Source: Planctomycetota bacterium
GTDB taxonomy: Bacteria; Planctomycetota; Phycisphaerae; Phycisphaerales; Phycisphaeraceae
Assembly: GCA_024279275.1 (NCBI GenBank)
Contig: JAJRRS010000136.1
Span: 1 to 64,000 of the forward strand
Length of the DNA stretch: 64,000 nucleotides
Direction: 5' to 3'
The position numbers were made by a program, and so were the translations under genes. The notes under the pieces are model-generated. The model had not been told where the DNA came from and did not search any database. It saw only the letters and a program-made list of their open reading frames with translations. The first letter of the stretch is position 1, and every line of letters begins with the position of its first letter. Positions 10,184 to 19,096 of the stretch are shown here, piece by piece.

Positions 10184-10387
10184 ATGACCCAAGAACTGAT
10201 TATCAACGGCAAACCCCAGCGTGTCGAGGCGGGCAACGTCCGCGAGCTGGTCGTGGCGCTGGGCCTGGGCGAACAGGCGGTGGCGGTCGAGGTCAACCGG
10301 GAGGTTGTGCCCAAACGGCTGCACGAAGAAACCCTGCTGAAAGACGGCGATGCGGTCGAACTGGTCACGCTGGTGGGGGGAGGGTAG
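10184..10387 (+). CDS. thiS: sulfur carrier protein ThiS
   Basis: 67 aa ending ...LVTLVGGG; adjacent to thiG. Confidence 0.9.
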   Translation: MTQELIINGKPQRVEAGNVRELVVALGLGEQAVAVEVNREVVPKRLHEETLLKDGDAVELVTLVGGG

Positions 10388-10391
10388 GAGA

Positions 10392-10419
10392 AGCCGTTAG
10401 CGGTTAGCCTTTAGCTATG
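10392..10419. repeat. GCTAAYR-type heptad repeat
   Basis: AGCCGTTAGCGGTTAGCCTTTAGCTATG between thiS and thiG. Confidence 0.6.
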
Positions 10420-10487
10420 AAGGGGTCGCGGTGTTTGTTTGATAGTTGGTCGTGTTATGATAAACGGGATGGCTACGGGGGGAGCCT

Positions 10488-10512
10488 CCCGGACGTAGTC
10501 CGGGGGCTAATA
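10488..10512. repeat. hairpin with GGCTAA tail (family B)
   Basis: CCCGGAC-GTA-GTCCGGG followed by GGCTAATA. Confidence 0.65.
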
Positions 10513-10596
10513 AAAAATACGTTTTCTGCCACCCCCCGGTATCCTAATCCCCGACGCACCGAGTTTTATTCTTACTTCAGCATTCAGAAATCCGCC

Positions 10597-11451
10597 ATGC
10601 CCACCCTCCCCCCCCCTACCGCTGAAACACTTGACACTCCCTTTAATGTTGCTGGGCGGACGCTCACATCTCGGCTGATCGTTGGCACGGGGAAGTATGC
10701 TGATTACCCGACGATGCAGAAGGCGCTGGACGCCAGCGGTGCGCAGGTCGTCACGGTGGCGGTTCGACGCGAGCGGCTGGTGAATGAAAAAGGCGAGTCG
10801 CTGCTGGATTTTATTGATACGTCCCGTTACACGATCCTCCCAAACACCGCTGGGTGCTTCACGGCCCAGGATGCGGTGCGTGTGGCTCGGCTTGGGCGTG
10901 AATTGCTGGATCAACTGGATAATCCCGGGAAAGAGTGGGTGAAGCTGGAAGTTCTGGCGGATAAGAAGACGCTGCTGCCGGACCCGGTGGGGACGCTGGA
11001 GGCGTGTGCGGAGTTGGTGAAGGACGGGTTCAAGGTGCTGTGCTACACGTCGGACGATCCGGTGATGGCGGTGAAGATCAAGGAGGCGGGCGCGTCGAGC
11101 GTGATGCCTGCGGGGTCGCCGATCGGGTCGGGGCAAGGGGTTCTAAATCCCAATGCGATCCGGATTATTTTGGAATTGCTCAAGGACGGCGACCCGGACT
11201 ACCCGGTGATACTCGATGCGGGAGTGGGGGCGGCCAGCGACATCACCATCGCGATGGAACTGGGGGCTGATGCAGTATTACTGAATACCGGGATCGCTCA
11301 TGCGAAGGATGCGGTGCGGATGGCCCACGCGATGCGGCATGCCTTGGAGGCTGGGCGGTTGTCTTATCTTGCGGGGCGCATACCTAAGAAGCTCTACGCG
11401 ACAGCGAGCAGCCCGTGGAGCGGGGTGATTAGCTATATTCCCGGGGAATAA
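10597..11451 (+). CDS. thiG: thiazole synthase ThiG
   Basis: [43 protein letters not shown]...[20 protein letters not shown] 10597 preferred over ORF start 10417. Confidence 0.95.
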   Translation: MPTLPPPTAETLDTPFNVAGRTLTSRLIVGTGKYADYPTMQKALDASGAQVVTVAVRRERLVNEKGESLLDFIDTSRYTILPNTAGCFTAQDAVRVARLGRELLDQLDNPGKEWVKLEVLADKKTLLPDPVGTLEACAELVKDGFKVLCYTSDDPVMAVKIKEAGASSVMPAGSPIGSGQGVLNPNAIRIILELLKDGDPDYPVILDAGVGAASDITIAMELGADAVLLNTGIAHAKDAVRMAHAMRHALEAGRLSYLAGRIPKKLYATASSPWSGVISYIPGE

Positions 11452-11458
11452 CGGGGGT

Positions 11459-11632
11459 TTTCACCGCAGAGAACGCGGAGGGCAGAGAAAACGGGGGAGG
11501 GGGAGTATCCGCAGATTGCGCAGATGACACAGATTTGGAAGGGGACGCGACAAGTCGCGGCGCTTCGTGTGAGCCATTTTTGATTTTCTCCGTGTCTTCG
11601 TGTCCCCGCGCCCTTCGTGATTTTCTTTCTGT
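11459..11632. repeat. ORF-less element bounded by inverted CACRGAG-type repeats
   Basis: Left CACCGCAGAGAACGCGGAGGGCAGAGAAAACGGGGGAGG; right (rc) GAAAATCACGAAGGGCGCGGGGACACGAAGACACGGAGAAAA; centre CCGCAGATTGCGCAGATGACACAGATT. Confidence 0.6.
11545..11573. repeat. CGCGACAAGTCGCG hairpin repeat (family C)
   Basis: ACGCGACAAGTCGCGGCGCTTCGTGTGAG; other copies at 29042, 33241, 34613. Confidence 0.75.
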
Positions 11633-11635
11633 TCT

Positions 11636-11670
11636 TCACATCATCCATCATCAATCCTAGATCAGAAATC
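11636..11670. repeat. GATNNNN heptad repeat
   Basis: rc reads GATTTCT GATCTAG GATTGAT GATGGAT GATGTGA. Confidence 0.6.
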
Positions 11671-12189
11671 TAAGGCCTCACGGTGTTCCGGCGGTAACGG
11701 CAGCCATCGGATCGTCGGGACCGGGTCGGGCCGGTGTGCTGTGATCCGTCATCTGGCCGGGGCGATCCGCTACCAAGTCCCCCCCCCGCCCCCGGAAGCT
11801 TTCGAACTTTCATTCGTAAGTGTTCCGAGTGACGGATTCCCGGTTGTGTAGCAGATGAAATCTGACACACATCCGTGGGTGGGGGCAGCCCGCGAGTCCC
11901 GGTCCTTTTAATCTTTGGATACTCAGGGCAGCTGTCGATCGTCGTCGTGAGGTTGTCGGCAGACGCCCCCCCCGGTCACCCGGCCCCCGGAGTAGTTCCA
12001 AGGATAAGTTGCGTCTCCACTCTTGGTGGAAACGTCGGGTTTGTGCGCATGGATGTGGTTTGGGCGTGAGTCAGGCAAGAATAAGTCGTGCTGACAGGGT
12101 TGGTAATGAATTGTGTGTCGTGGTGGATTTTTGATTGGAAACTTGGCGCGCGTGTGCGCACGGCGTTGGCTTGTGGGATATGCAGAGAA

Positions 12190-12335
12190 GACGGGGGGGA
12201 GGTGTCCGCAGATTGCGCAGATGACGGAGATTAAGAAGATGGACGGTCAAGAGGCGGAGGATGCCGAGGAGGATGAGCAAGAGAAGGCGGTGTCACGGAG
12301 GGCACGGAGACACGGAGACACGGAGGAAGAATCGG
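12190..12335. repeat. CACRGAGR octamer / CCGCAGATTGCGCAGATGAC repeat copy
   Basis: AGACGGGGGGGAGGTGTCCGCAGATTGCGCAGATGACGGAGATT and CACGGAGGGCACGGAGACACGGAGACACGGAGG. Confidence 0.65.
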
Positions 12336-12345
12336 GGGAAGAGTT

Positions 12346-13050
12346 TCAGGCTGGGGATGAGGTGGATAGGTGGCTTTGCTTGTAGCGTTTGATGCGTCGG
12401 GCGGAGAGGTGGAGGATTGTTTTGTATAGGAGGACGGCGATGAGGAATGAAGTGAGGAGGCCTACGATGCCCCACGGTTCTTTGGGGACGCTTGTGTAGC
12501 CGGATTCTTTGGGGACCAGTTGTTCGGCCAATGTGGACAGGTCTACCCAGATAAAGAAACAGAACATGGCAACCAAACTCGGTGAAGCTGGTGAGGGTGG
12601 TTTATGACTGAAGGATGAACGGGCGATCAGCCAACGTGAAACGTAGGTGTAGAAAAGAACCGCCAGAACCAGCAAGATTGAGCCGGTGATTGCGAAATAA
12701 ACAGGCTCGGACAACGTCTGCTCATGGGGCGGGAGGTATTGAAGGGAGTTGGCTAGCACACCCCAGACGACGACCGCGCCGATGGCGGCGAGGCGGTGGA
12801 TCAGGGATGCGGTGAGGCGGGTCCATGCCTTGATGGCGGTGTGGATGGCAAACAGGCCAAGGGCGAGAAAGGGTGTGATGAAAAACAGGGTGAAGAGTCC
12901 GTCGAAGGTGGCAGGCGGGTTTTCGGAAGCGAAGAAAGAAAATACCTGGCGGTAGATCTCCAGCGATAAGGCCGCGACGATGGCGATGCCGATCACGCCT
13001 ACAAGGAGCGACAGGATTCGGATGAGGCGGTCGGTGGTTTTGACAGTCAT
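12346..13050 (-). CDS. hypothetical multi-pass membrane protein
   Basis: 234 aa with several predicted hydrophobic segments; no family recognised. Confidence 0.6.
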   Translation of the reverse strand: MTVKTTDRLIRILSLLVGVIGIAIVAALSLEIYRQVFSFFASENPPATFDGLFTLFFITPFLALGLFAIHTAIKAWTRLTASLIHRLAAIGAVVVWGVLANSLQYLPPHEQTLSEPVYFAITGSILLVLAVLFYTYVSRWLIARSSFSHKPPSPASPSLVAMFCFFIWVDLSTLAEQLVPKESGYTSVPKEPWGIVGLLTSFLIAVLLYKTILHLSARRIKRYKQSHLSTSSPA

Positions 13051-13323
13051 ATCCCAGGTTCCTGCGGGGCTTGGGGACGGTGGTTAGATGAGCCATCGGC
13101 CAGTCGCGCCGATCCATTATACCTTCTGCGTCTGGCGGAACTGTCATATAGGGATAGGCTGGACTGTCAGGATGACAGCGGGCGGGTGTTGAGCGAGGAG
13201 AGGGGGGAAACGTTGAAGCGATGTAAAACGCTTTGAGAAGTGAACTTACGTCATAAGCGTTGGTGTTGAGGCGTAATTTTTGATGGGTATGGGGGTTGCG
13301 ACATGTTTAGGGAGCGGGGAGAC

Positions 13324-13350
13324 CCGCACCTTCGCTGCGCTTAGGTACGG
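13324..13350. repeat. TCGCTGCGCTY-loop hairpin (family D)
   Basis: CCGCACCT-[TCGCTGCGCTT]-AGGTACGG. Confidence 0.7.
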
Positions 13351-13439
13351 CGTTGGGGGGGCGTGTGTTTTGAGATGTTGGAATGAATGAGACTGTTAAA
13401 CGAATCAACCCGAACCTTATTTCGTGGAGATGAACTGAT

Positions 13440-15128
13440 ATGGCTGTGAAAGACCTTGCATTTGAGGCGGATGCTCGCAAGAGCTTGTTGTTGGGCGTTG
13501 AGAAGCTGGCGGCGGCGGTGAAGAGCACGCTTGGGCCGAGGGGTCGTAATGCGATCCTGGATAAGTCCTGGGGTGGGCCGACGGTGACCAAGGATGGTGT
13601 GACGGTCGCTGAGGAGATCGAGCTTGCGGACAAGAGCGAGAACATGGGCGCTCAGCTCGTGAAGGAAGCGGCGAGCAAGACGTCTGACAAGGCTGGGGAC
13701 GGGACGACGACGTCGACCGTGCTGGCGGAGGCACTCTTTAAGGAGGGGCTGCGTCAGATTACCGCGGGTGCTGAGGCGAATGCTTTGGTACGCGGGATGC
13801 GTAAGGCAGTAGACGTGGTGGTCGATGAGATCGCCAAGCTGAGTAAACCTGTTAAGGGCAAGAAGGATATCGCGAGCGTTGCGGCGATCAGTGCGAATAA
13901 TGATGGGACGATCGGGAAGATCATGGCGGATGCGTTTGATCGTGTGGGCAAGGACGGGGTGATCACGGTCGAGGAAGGCAAGAGCCTGGAGACGTACTTC
14001 GATGTCGTTGAGGGGATGCAGTTTGATCGCGGATACCTTTCGCCGAACTTTATTACCGATGCGGATGAGATGCAGACGGTGATGGATAAGGCTCTTGTTC
14101 TTGTTTACGAAGACAAGATCGATTCGATCCAGAAGCTTGTGCCATTATTGGAAAAAGTGCAGCAGGCGAAGAAGCCGTTGTTGATTATTGCTGAGGATGT
14201 CGAGGGGGAAGCCCTGGCGACGCTGGTGATGAACAAGCTGCGAGGCGTGTTGAACATCTGTGCGGTGAAGGCTCCCGGATACGGCGATCGTCGCAAGGCG
14301 ATGCTGGGGGATATCGCGGTGCTGACGGGTGCGACGGCGATCATGAAGGATCTTGGGATTGACCTTGATAAGGTCGAGCTGGATCAGTTGGGTCTTGCCA
14401 AGAAGATCACGATTGATGCGGATAACACGACGATTATTGAGGGAGCAGGTGCGAGCAAGGATATCCAGGGTCGTATCGCACAGATCCGCCGAGAGATCGA
14501 GACGACGACCAGCGATTACGATCGTGAGAAGCTGCAGGAACGGCTGGCGAAGCTGGCTGGTGGCGTGGCTCAGATCAATGTCGGCGCGGCGAGCGAAGTT
14601 GAACTCAAAGAGAAGAAGGCCCGCGTTGAAGATGCGTTGCACGCGACGCGTGCGGCGTTGGAAGAGGGCATCGTGCCCGGCGGCGGGGTGAGTTTCATCC
14701 GTGCAATCGCCAAACTCAAGAATATCAAGACAAACAATCAGGACGAGGCGGCTGGCGTGGCGGTGGTGGCGAAGGCGTTGGAAGTGCCGACGCAGACGAT
14801 CGCTGATAACGCTGGCGAACGCGGCACGGTTGTCGTGCGAAAGGTTGAGGCGGGCAAGGGCGCGTTTGGCTTTGATGCGTTGAAGCTTGAATATGTGGAC
14901 CTGGTTGAGCGTGGCGTGATTACGCCGGCGAAGGTGGACCGGACTGCGTTGCAGAACGCGGCGAGTGTGGCGGCGTTGCTGCTGACCACGGACTGCATCA
15001 TTACCGATGCACCCAAGGATGAAGAGCCAGCGGGTATGCCGGGCGGCGGCGATCCGATGGGTGGCATGGGCGGTATGGGAGGCATGGGCGGGATGCCTGG
15101 GATGGGTGGCATGGGCGGGATGATGTAA
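13440..15128 (+). CDS. groEL: chaperonin GroEL (copy 1, with GGM-rich tail)
   Basis: 562 aa; [25 protein letters not shown]-like motifs; C-term [22 protein letters not shown]. Confidence 0.98.
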   Translation: MAVKDLAFEADARKSLLLGVEKLAAAVKSTLGPRGRNAILDKSWGGPTVTKDGVTVAEEIELADKSENMGAQLVKEAASKTSDKAGDGTTTSTVLAEALFKEGLRQITAGAEANALVRGMRKAVDVVVDEIAKLSKPVKGKKDIASVAAISANNDGTIGKIMADAFDRVGKDGVITVEEGKSLETYFDVVEGMQFDRGYLSPNFITDADEMQTVMDKALVLVYEDKIDSIQKLVPLLEKVQQAKKPLLIIAEDVEGEALATLVMNKLRGVLNICAVKAPGYGDRRKAMLGDIAVLTGATAIMKDLGIDLDKVELDQLGLAKKITIDADNTTIIEGAGASKDIQGRIAQIRREIETTTSDYDREKLQERLAKLAGGVAQINVGAASEVELKEKKARVEDALHATRAALEEGIVPGGGVSFIRAIAKLKNIKTNNQDEAAGVAVVAKALEVPTQTIADNAGERGTVVVRKVEAGKGAFGFDALKLEYVDLVERGVITPAKVDRTALQNAASVAALLLTTDCIITDAPKDEEPAGMPGGGDPMGGMGGMGGMGGMPGMGGMGGMM

Positions 15129-15214
15129 ACCCGGCGTGACCGACTGCCCGTTGATTTAAGTTCTATTAACTAAAAACGAACACAAACCTAAACATAAACG
15201 TGGAGATTAAAACG

Positions 15215-15541
15215 ATGGCAACTGCAACCAAGAGCAAGCCCAAGACCAAGACGACTGTTCGACCGATGGAAGATCGCGTGTTGGTGAAGCCGACGGAGGC
15301 TGAGACGAAGACCAAGAGCGGGATCTTTTTGCCGGAGAGTGCGACGGAGAAGCCGATGACCGGGAAGATCATCGCGGTTGGGCCTGGGGCATTGAATGAT
15401 GATGGCAAGCGAATCTCGTTGTCGGTGAAGAAGGGCGACACCGTGATCTACGGGAAGTACGCTGGGACCGAGGTTGATATTGATGGCGTTGAGCACATGA
15501 TCGTGAAAGAGAGCGAGTTGCTGGGCGTGATAGAGAAGTAA
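15215..15541 (+). CDS. groES: co-chaperonin GroES
   Basis: VRPMEDRVLVKPTEAETKTKSGIFLPESATEKPMTGKIIAVGPG...VIYGKYAGTEVDIDGVEHMIVKESELLGVIEK. Confidence 0.97.
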   Translation: MATATKSKPKTKTTVRPMEDRVLVKPTEAETKTKSGIFLPESATEKPMTGKIIAVGPGALNDDGKRISLSVKKGDTVIYGKYAGTEVDIDGVEHMIVKESELLGVIEK

Positions 15542-15681
15542 AAACGCTTTACCCCGGATTTTCCCCGGAAGTTACCAGGATTCATCCTGTGAGTTTCCCG
15601 AACGTTTCCCGTATTACTGAACACACATACTGACATCGCCAAACTGACCGGCGTGTCTAAGCAAACAACGGAGCCAAGATA

Positions 15682-17295
15682 ATGGCAAGTAAGCAGATGA
15701 TTTTCGGAGCTGAGGCGGCGGTCGAGCTTAAGAAGGGCTTGGAGAAGCTGTCGGCGGCGGTGAAGGTAACACTTGGGCCGACGGGTCGGAACGTGGTGTT
15801 GCAGAAGTCTTTTGGTGGGCCGACGGTGACGAAGGATGGTGTGTCGGTCGCCAAGGAGATCGAGATCAGTGAGCCGTTCCAGAATATGGGCGCGAAGATG
15901 GTGGTCGAGGTCGCCAAGAAGACATCGGATACGTCCGGCGACGGGACGACGACGGCGACAATCCTGACGGAAGCTATTTTTAACGCGGGGCTGCGTCATG
16001 TGACCGCGGGTGCGAACCCGATGGCGGTACAGCGTGGGATTCTTGCTGCGGCGGATGCGGCGATTGCGGCAATTAAGGCGTCGGCGATCCCTTGCAAGGG
16101 CAAGGCGGACTACCAGAAGGTGGCGACGGTGTCGGCGAACCATGATGTCGAGATCGGCGAGCTGATTGCTGAGGCGATTGCGAAGGTCGGGGCCGATGGT
16201 GTGGTTGAGGTTGAGGAGGGCCAGGCTGCGGAGACGAGTCTGGATTATGTCGAGGGTATGCAGTTCGACAAGGGGTATTTGTCGCCTTACTTCATGACGG
16301 ACCCTGCGAGCCAGGAGTGTGTGCTGGAGGACTGTTTGATCCTGGTGCATGAGAAGAAGATCGCCAGCCTGCCTGACCTGCTGCCGTTGTTGAACAAGGT
16401 GGCGATGGCGCAGAAGCCGTTGCTGATTATTGCGGAAGATGTTGAGAACGAAGCACTGGCTGCGTTGGTGGTGAACCGTTTGCGTGGCGTATTGAAGATC
16501 GCGGCGGTGAAGGCCCCCGGATTTGGGGATCGACGTAAGGCGTTATTAGGCGATATCGCGACGCTGACCGGTGCGACGTTTATCAGCGAAGACCTGGGCG
16601 TGCAGCTTGAAACACTCGAGTTGGATGCGCTGGGCAAGGCCAAGAAGATCGTTGTCGACAAGGACAACACGACTGTTATCCAGGGTGCTGGCAAGAAGAA
16701 AGATATCGAGGCACGGGTCGAGCAGATCAAGGTGCAGATCGAGAAGACGACCAGCGACTATGACCGCGAGAAGCTCAAGGAACGGCTGGCGAAGCTGACC
16801 GGCGGGGTGGCGATCATCCAAGTCGGTGCGGCGACTGAAACCGCTATGAAAGAACGCAAGGATCGTGTGGATGATGCGCTGCATGCGACGAAGGCGGCGG
16901 CGCTGGAGGGCTACGTCCCCGGCGGCGGGGTTGCGCTGATCCGTGCGATTGGTGCGGTCGAGAAGGCGCGTGACAAGGCCCGTGGCGATGAGAAGCTGGG
17001 GCTTGATGCGGTGGCTGCTGCGTGTGAAGCTCCGTTGCAACAGATCGTTGAGAACTCAGGCGAAGATGGTTTCATCGTGGCTGAGGAGGTCAAGGCCTCG
17101 AAGGGCAACCGTGGTTATGATGCGGCAAAATCGCAGTATGTTGACATGGTGAAGGCTGGGATTATTGACCCGGCGTTGGTGCCTTGCACGGCGCTGCTGC
17201 ACAGTGCGTCGGTCGCGGGGCTGATGCTGACGACGAACGTGCTGATCTCTGATCTTAAGGAAGATGAGCAGGCGGTGGCGGGGGCGGTGTCGTAA
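15682..17295 (+). CDS. groEL: chaperonin GroEL (copy 2, no GGM tail)
   Basis: 537 aa; [14 protein letters not shown]..., [14 protein letters not shown]; ends ...[10 protein letters not shown]. Confidence 0.97.
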   Translation: MASKQMIFGAEAAVELKKGLEKLSAAVKVTLGPTGRNVVLQKSFGGPTVTKDGVSVAKEIEISEPFQNMGAKMVVEVAKKTSDTSGDGTTTATILTEAIFNAGLRHVTAGANPMAVQRGILAAADAAIAAIKASAIPCKGKADYQKVATVSANHDVEIGELIAEAIAKVGADGVVEVEEGQAAETSLDYVEGMQFDKGYLSPYFMTDPASQECVLEDCLILVHEKKIASLPDLLPLLNKVAMAQKPLLIIAEDVENEALAALVVNRLRGVLKIAAVKAPGFGDRRKALLGDIATLTGATFISEDLGVQLETLELDALGKAKKIVVDKDNTTVIQGAGKKKDIEARVEQIKVQIEKTTSDYDREKLKERLAKLTGGVAIIQVGAATETAMKERKDRVDDALHATKAAALEGYVPGGGVALIRAIGAVEKARDKARGDEKLGLDAVAAACEAPLQQIVENSGEDGFIVAEEVKASKGNRGYDAAKSQYVDMVKAGIIDPALVPCTALLHSASVAGLMLTTNVLISDLKEDEQAVAGAVS

Positions 17296-17305
17296 AGAAG
17301 GAGCA

Positions 17306-17755
17306 GGATTGAAACACAGAGGCACAGAGACACAGAGGGATCCTTTGACAGAGCGGGTCATTGGGTTGGCGATTGAGGTTCATCGCCAATTGGGGCCGGG
17401 CCTACTGGAATCGGTGTATGAAGCATGCCTCTGCTACGAATTGAGCCAAGTTGGGATACATCACGACCGTCAAAGCCATCTGCCCGTCAGCTATAAAGGG
17501 CAAAACCTTGATGAAGGGTTTCGGGTAGACATCCTGGTTGAAGACCGATTGGTCTTGGAGTTAAAAACTGTCGAGCGGCTGTTACCTGTACATGAAGCTC
17601 AGTTGCTTACCTACCTAAGACTTAGTGAGTGCCGTGTAGGCTTACTAATGAATTTCAATACGGCGGTATTGAAAGATGGGATCAAACGCCTTGTATTCTG
17701 ATTGCTAACCGTATCGCCCTGTCCGTTTCTTCTCTGTGTCTCTGTGGTTAATTAA
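17306..17755. mobile_element. candidate cassette: GxxExxY gene bounded by inverted CACAGAGR repeats
   Basis: Left AAACACAGAGGCACAGAGACACAGAGG (17312-17338); right rc AATTAACCACAGAGACACAGAGAAG (17728-17752). Mobility is inference. Confidence 0.5.
17309..17701 (+). CDS. GxxExxY family protein (PD-(D/E)xK-like)
   Basis: AIEVHRQLGPGLLESVYEACLCYEL (GLLESVY = GxxExxY) and FRVDILVEDRLVLELKTVERLLPVHEAQLLTYLRL; alternative start TTG 17309 or ATG 17264. Confidence 0.9.
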   Translation: MKHRGTETQRDPLTERVIGLAIEVHRQLGPGLLESVYEACLCYELSQVGIHHDRQSHLPVSYKGQNLDEGFRVDILVEDRLVLELKTVERLLPVHEAQLLTYLRLSECRVGLLMNFNTAVLKDGIKRLVF

Positions 17756-17760
17756 TACTC

Positions 17761-18888
17761 ATGCCAACTCAGCTTGACTACTACGAGGCACTGGGGATCG
17801 AACGCGGTGCGAGCGAGGCGGATGTTAAGCGTGCGTATCGCAAGCTGGCGATGAAGCACCATCCTGATCGGAACCCGGGTGATGCGGCGGCTGAGGCGAA
17901 GTTCAAGGAGTCGGCGGAGGCGTATGAGGTCTTGAGCGATGCGGAGAAGCGGCAGCGTTATGACCAGTACGGTCACGCGGGACTGAAGGGGACCAGCGGG
18001 CACGATTTCAGTCATATGGATGCTGGGGACATCTTCTCGATGTTCGAGGACATCTTCAGCGGCGGACCGTTTGGTGGGCAGCGGAGGCGACGGGGCGGGC
18101 AGGGGCCGCAGCGCGGTTACGATTTGCAGACCCAGGCCGAGATCACGCTCGAAGATGTGGCGAACGGGGTTGATCGAGAGATCGAATTTACGCGTCAGGA
18201 CCTTTGCGAGAGTTGTAAGGGGAGCGGCGCTGCGCCGGGTGCTAAGCCGGTGGCTTGTGTGAGTTGCGGGGGCGCGGGGCAGGTGGCACAGAGCGGTCTG
18301 GGTGGGATGTTCCGGATGGTTACAACATGTCCGGCCTGCGCGGGCGCGGGGAAGGTGATTAAAGATAAATGCAAGACCTGCGCGGGTGATGGAAGGCGGC
18401 CTAAGAAGCGTGTGTTGAGTGTGAAGATCCCTGCGGGTATTCACGACGGGCAGGCGATCCGTGTCGGCGGGGAAGGCGAGCCTGGCGCGATGGGTGGGCC
18501 TCACGGGGATTTGCATGTGGTTGTGCGGGTTGAGGAACACGATCTATTCACACGCGAGGACGATCATCTGATATTGAAGATGCCGATCAGTTTTACGCAG
18601 GCGGCGTTGGGTGCGACGCTTAACGTGCCTGTGATTAATGGGCAGCATGAAATTACGATCAAGCCTGGCTCGCAGCACGGGGATCTGATCCGTGCATCGG
18701 GCAAGGGGTTGGCGAATCTGCGTGGTGGACGGTCTGGTGATTTGGTGATCGTGTTGTTGATTGAGGTGCCGACGAAACTGACGGGGAAGCAGGAGGAGTT
18801 GCTTCGTGAGTTTGCGGACACGGAGGATCGGGATGTGATGCCACACAGCCAGGGGTTCTGGGACAAGATTAAATCGTATATCAGTTGA
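17761..18888 (+). CDS. dnaJ: chaperone DnaJ
   Basis: J-domain with HPD (MKHHPDRNPGD), four CxxCxGxG-type zinc motifs. Confidence 0.97.
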   Translation: MPTQLDYYEALGIERGASEADVKRAYRKLAMKHHPDRNPGDAAAEAKFKESAEAYEVLSDAEKRQRYDQYGHAGLKGTSGHDFSHMDAGDIFSMFEDIFSGGPFGGQRRRRGGQGPQRGYDLQTQAEITLEDVANGVDREIEFTRQDLCESCKGSGAAPGAKPVACVSCGGAGQVAQSGLGGMFRMVTTCPACAGAGKVIKDKCKTCAGDGRRPKKRVLSVKIPAGIHDGQAIRVGGEGEPGAMGGPHGDLHVVVRVEEHDLFTREDDHLILKMPISFTQAALGATLNVPVINGQHEITIKPGSQHGDLIRASGKGLANLRGGRSGDLVIVLLIEVPTKLTGKQEELLREFADTEDRDVMPHSQGFWDKIKSYIS

Positions 18889-18897
18889 GACAATAAG

Positions 18898-19040
18898 AAG
18901 AAGAAGAAACACAGAGGCACAGAGACACAGAGAAGACGGGGAGAGTTGGAACAGGCATGAACGCGGATAAGAATGTTTGGTTTGTGAGTTCGCGGAGCGG
19001 TGAGCATCTGCGTTTATCTGCGTTTGTCTCTGTTTCAAGA
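18898..19040. repeat. CACAGAGR repeat copy between dnaJ and grpE
   Basis: AAACACAGAGGCACAGAGACACAGAGAAGACGGGGAGA and GAACGCGGATAAG ... CATCTGCGTTTATCTGCGTTTGTCTCTGTTTC. Confidence 0.7.
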
Positions 19041-19096
19041 GTTTTGCCTGTGCTTCTGCGATTCAACCCGTTACACCCGAGCCGACGAGGGCTGAC

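Noticed and set aside
11670-12280. Small ORFs between thiG and the membrane protein at 12346
   Set aside because: No coding-like composition or motif on either strand; the region seems non-coding, but I could not identify a decayed gene with confidence.
13051-13439. CIRCE operator upstream of groEL
   Set aside because: No TTAGCACTC-N9-GAGTGCTAA or near match seen.
15448-16350. 300-aa minus ORF
   Set aside because: Antisense to groES/groEL2 with Arg/His-rich composition; shadow ORF.
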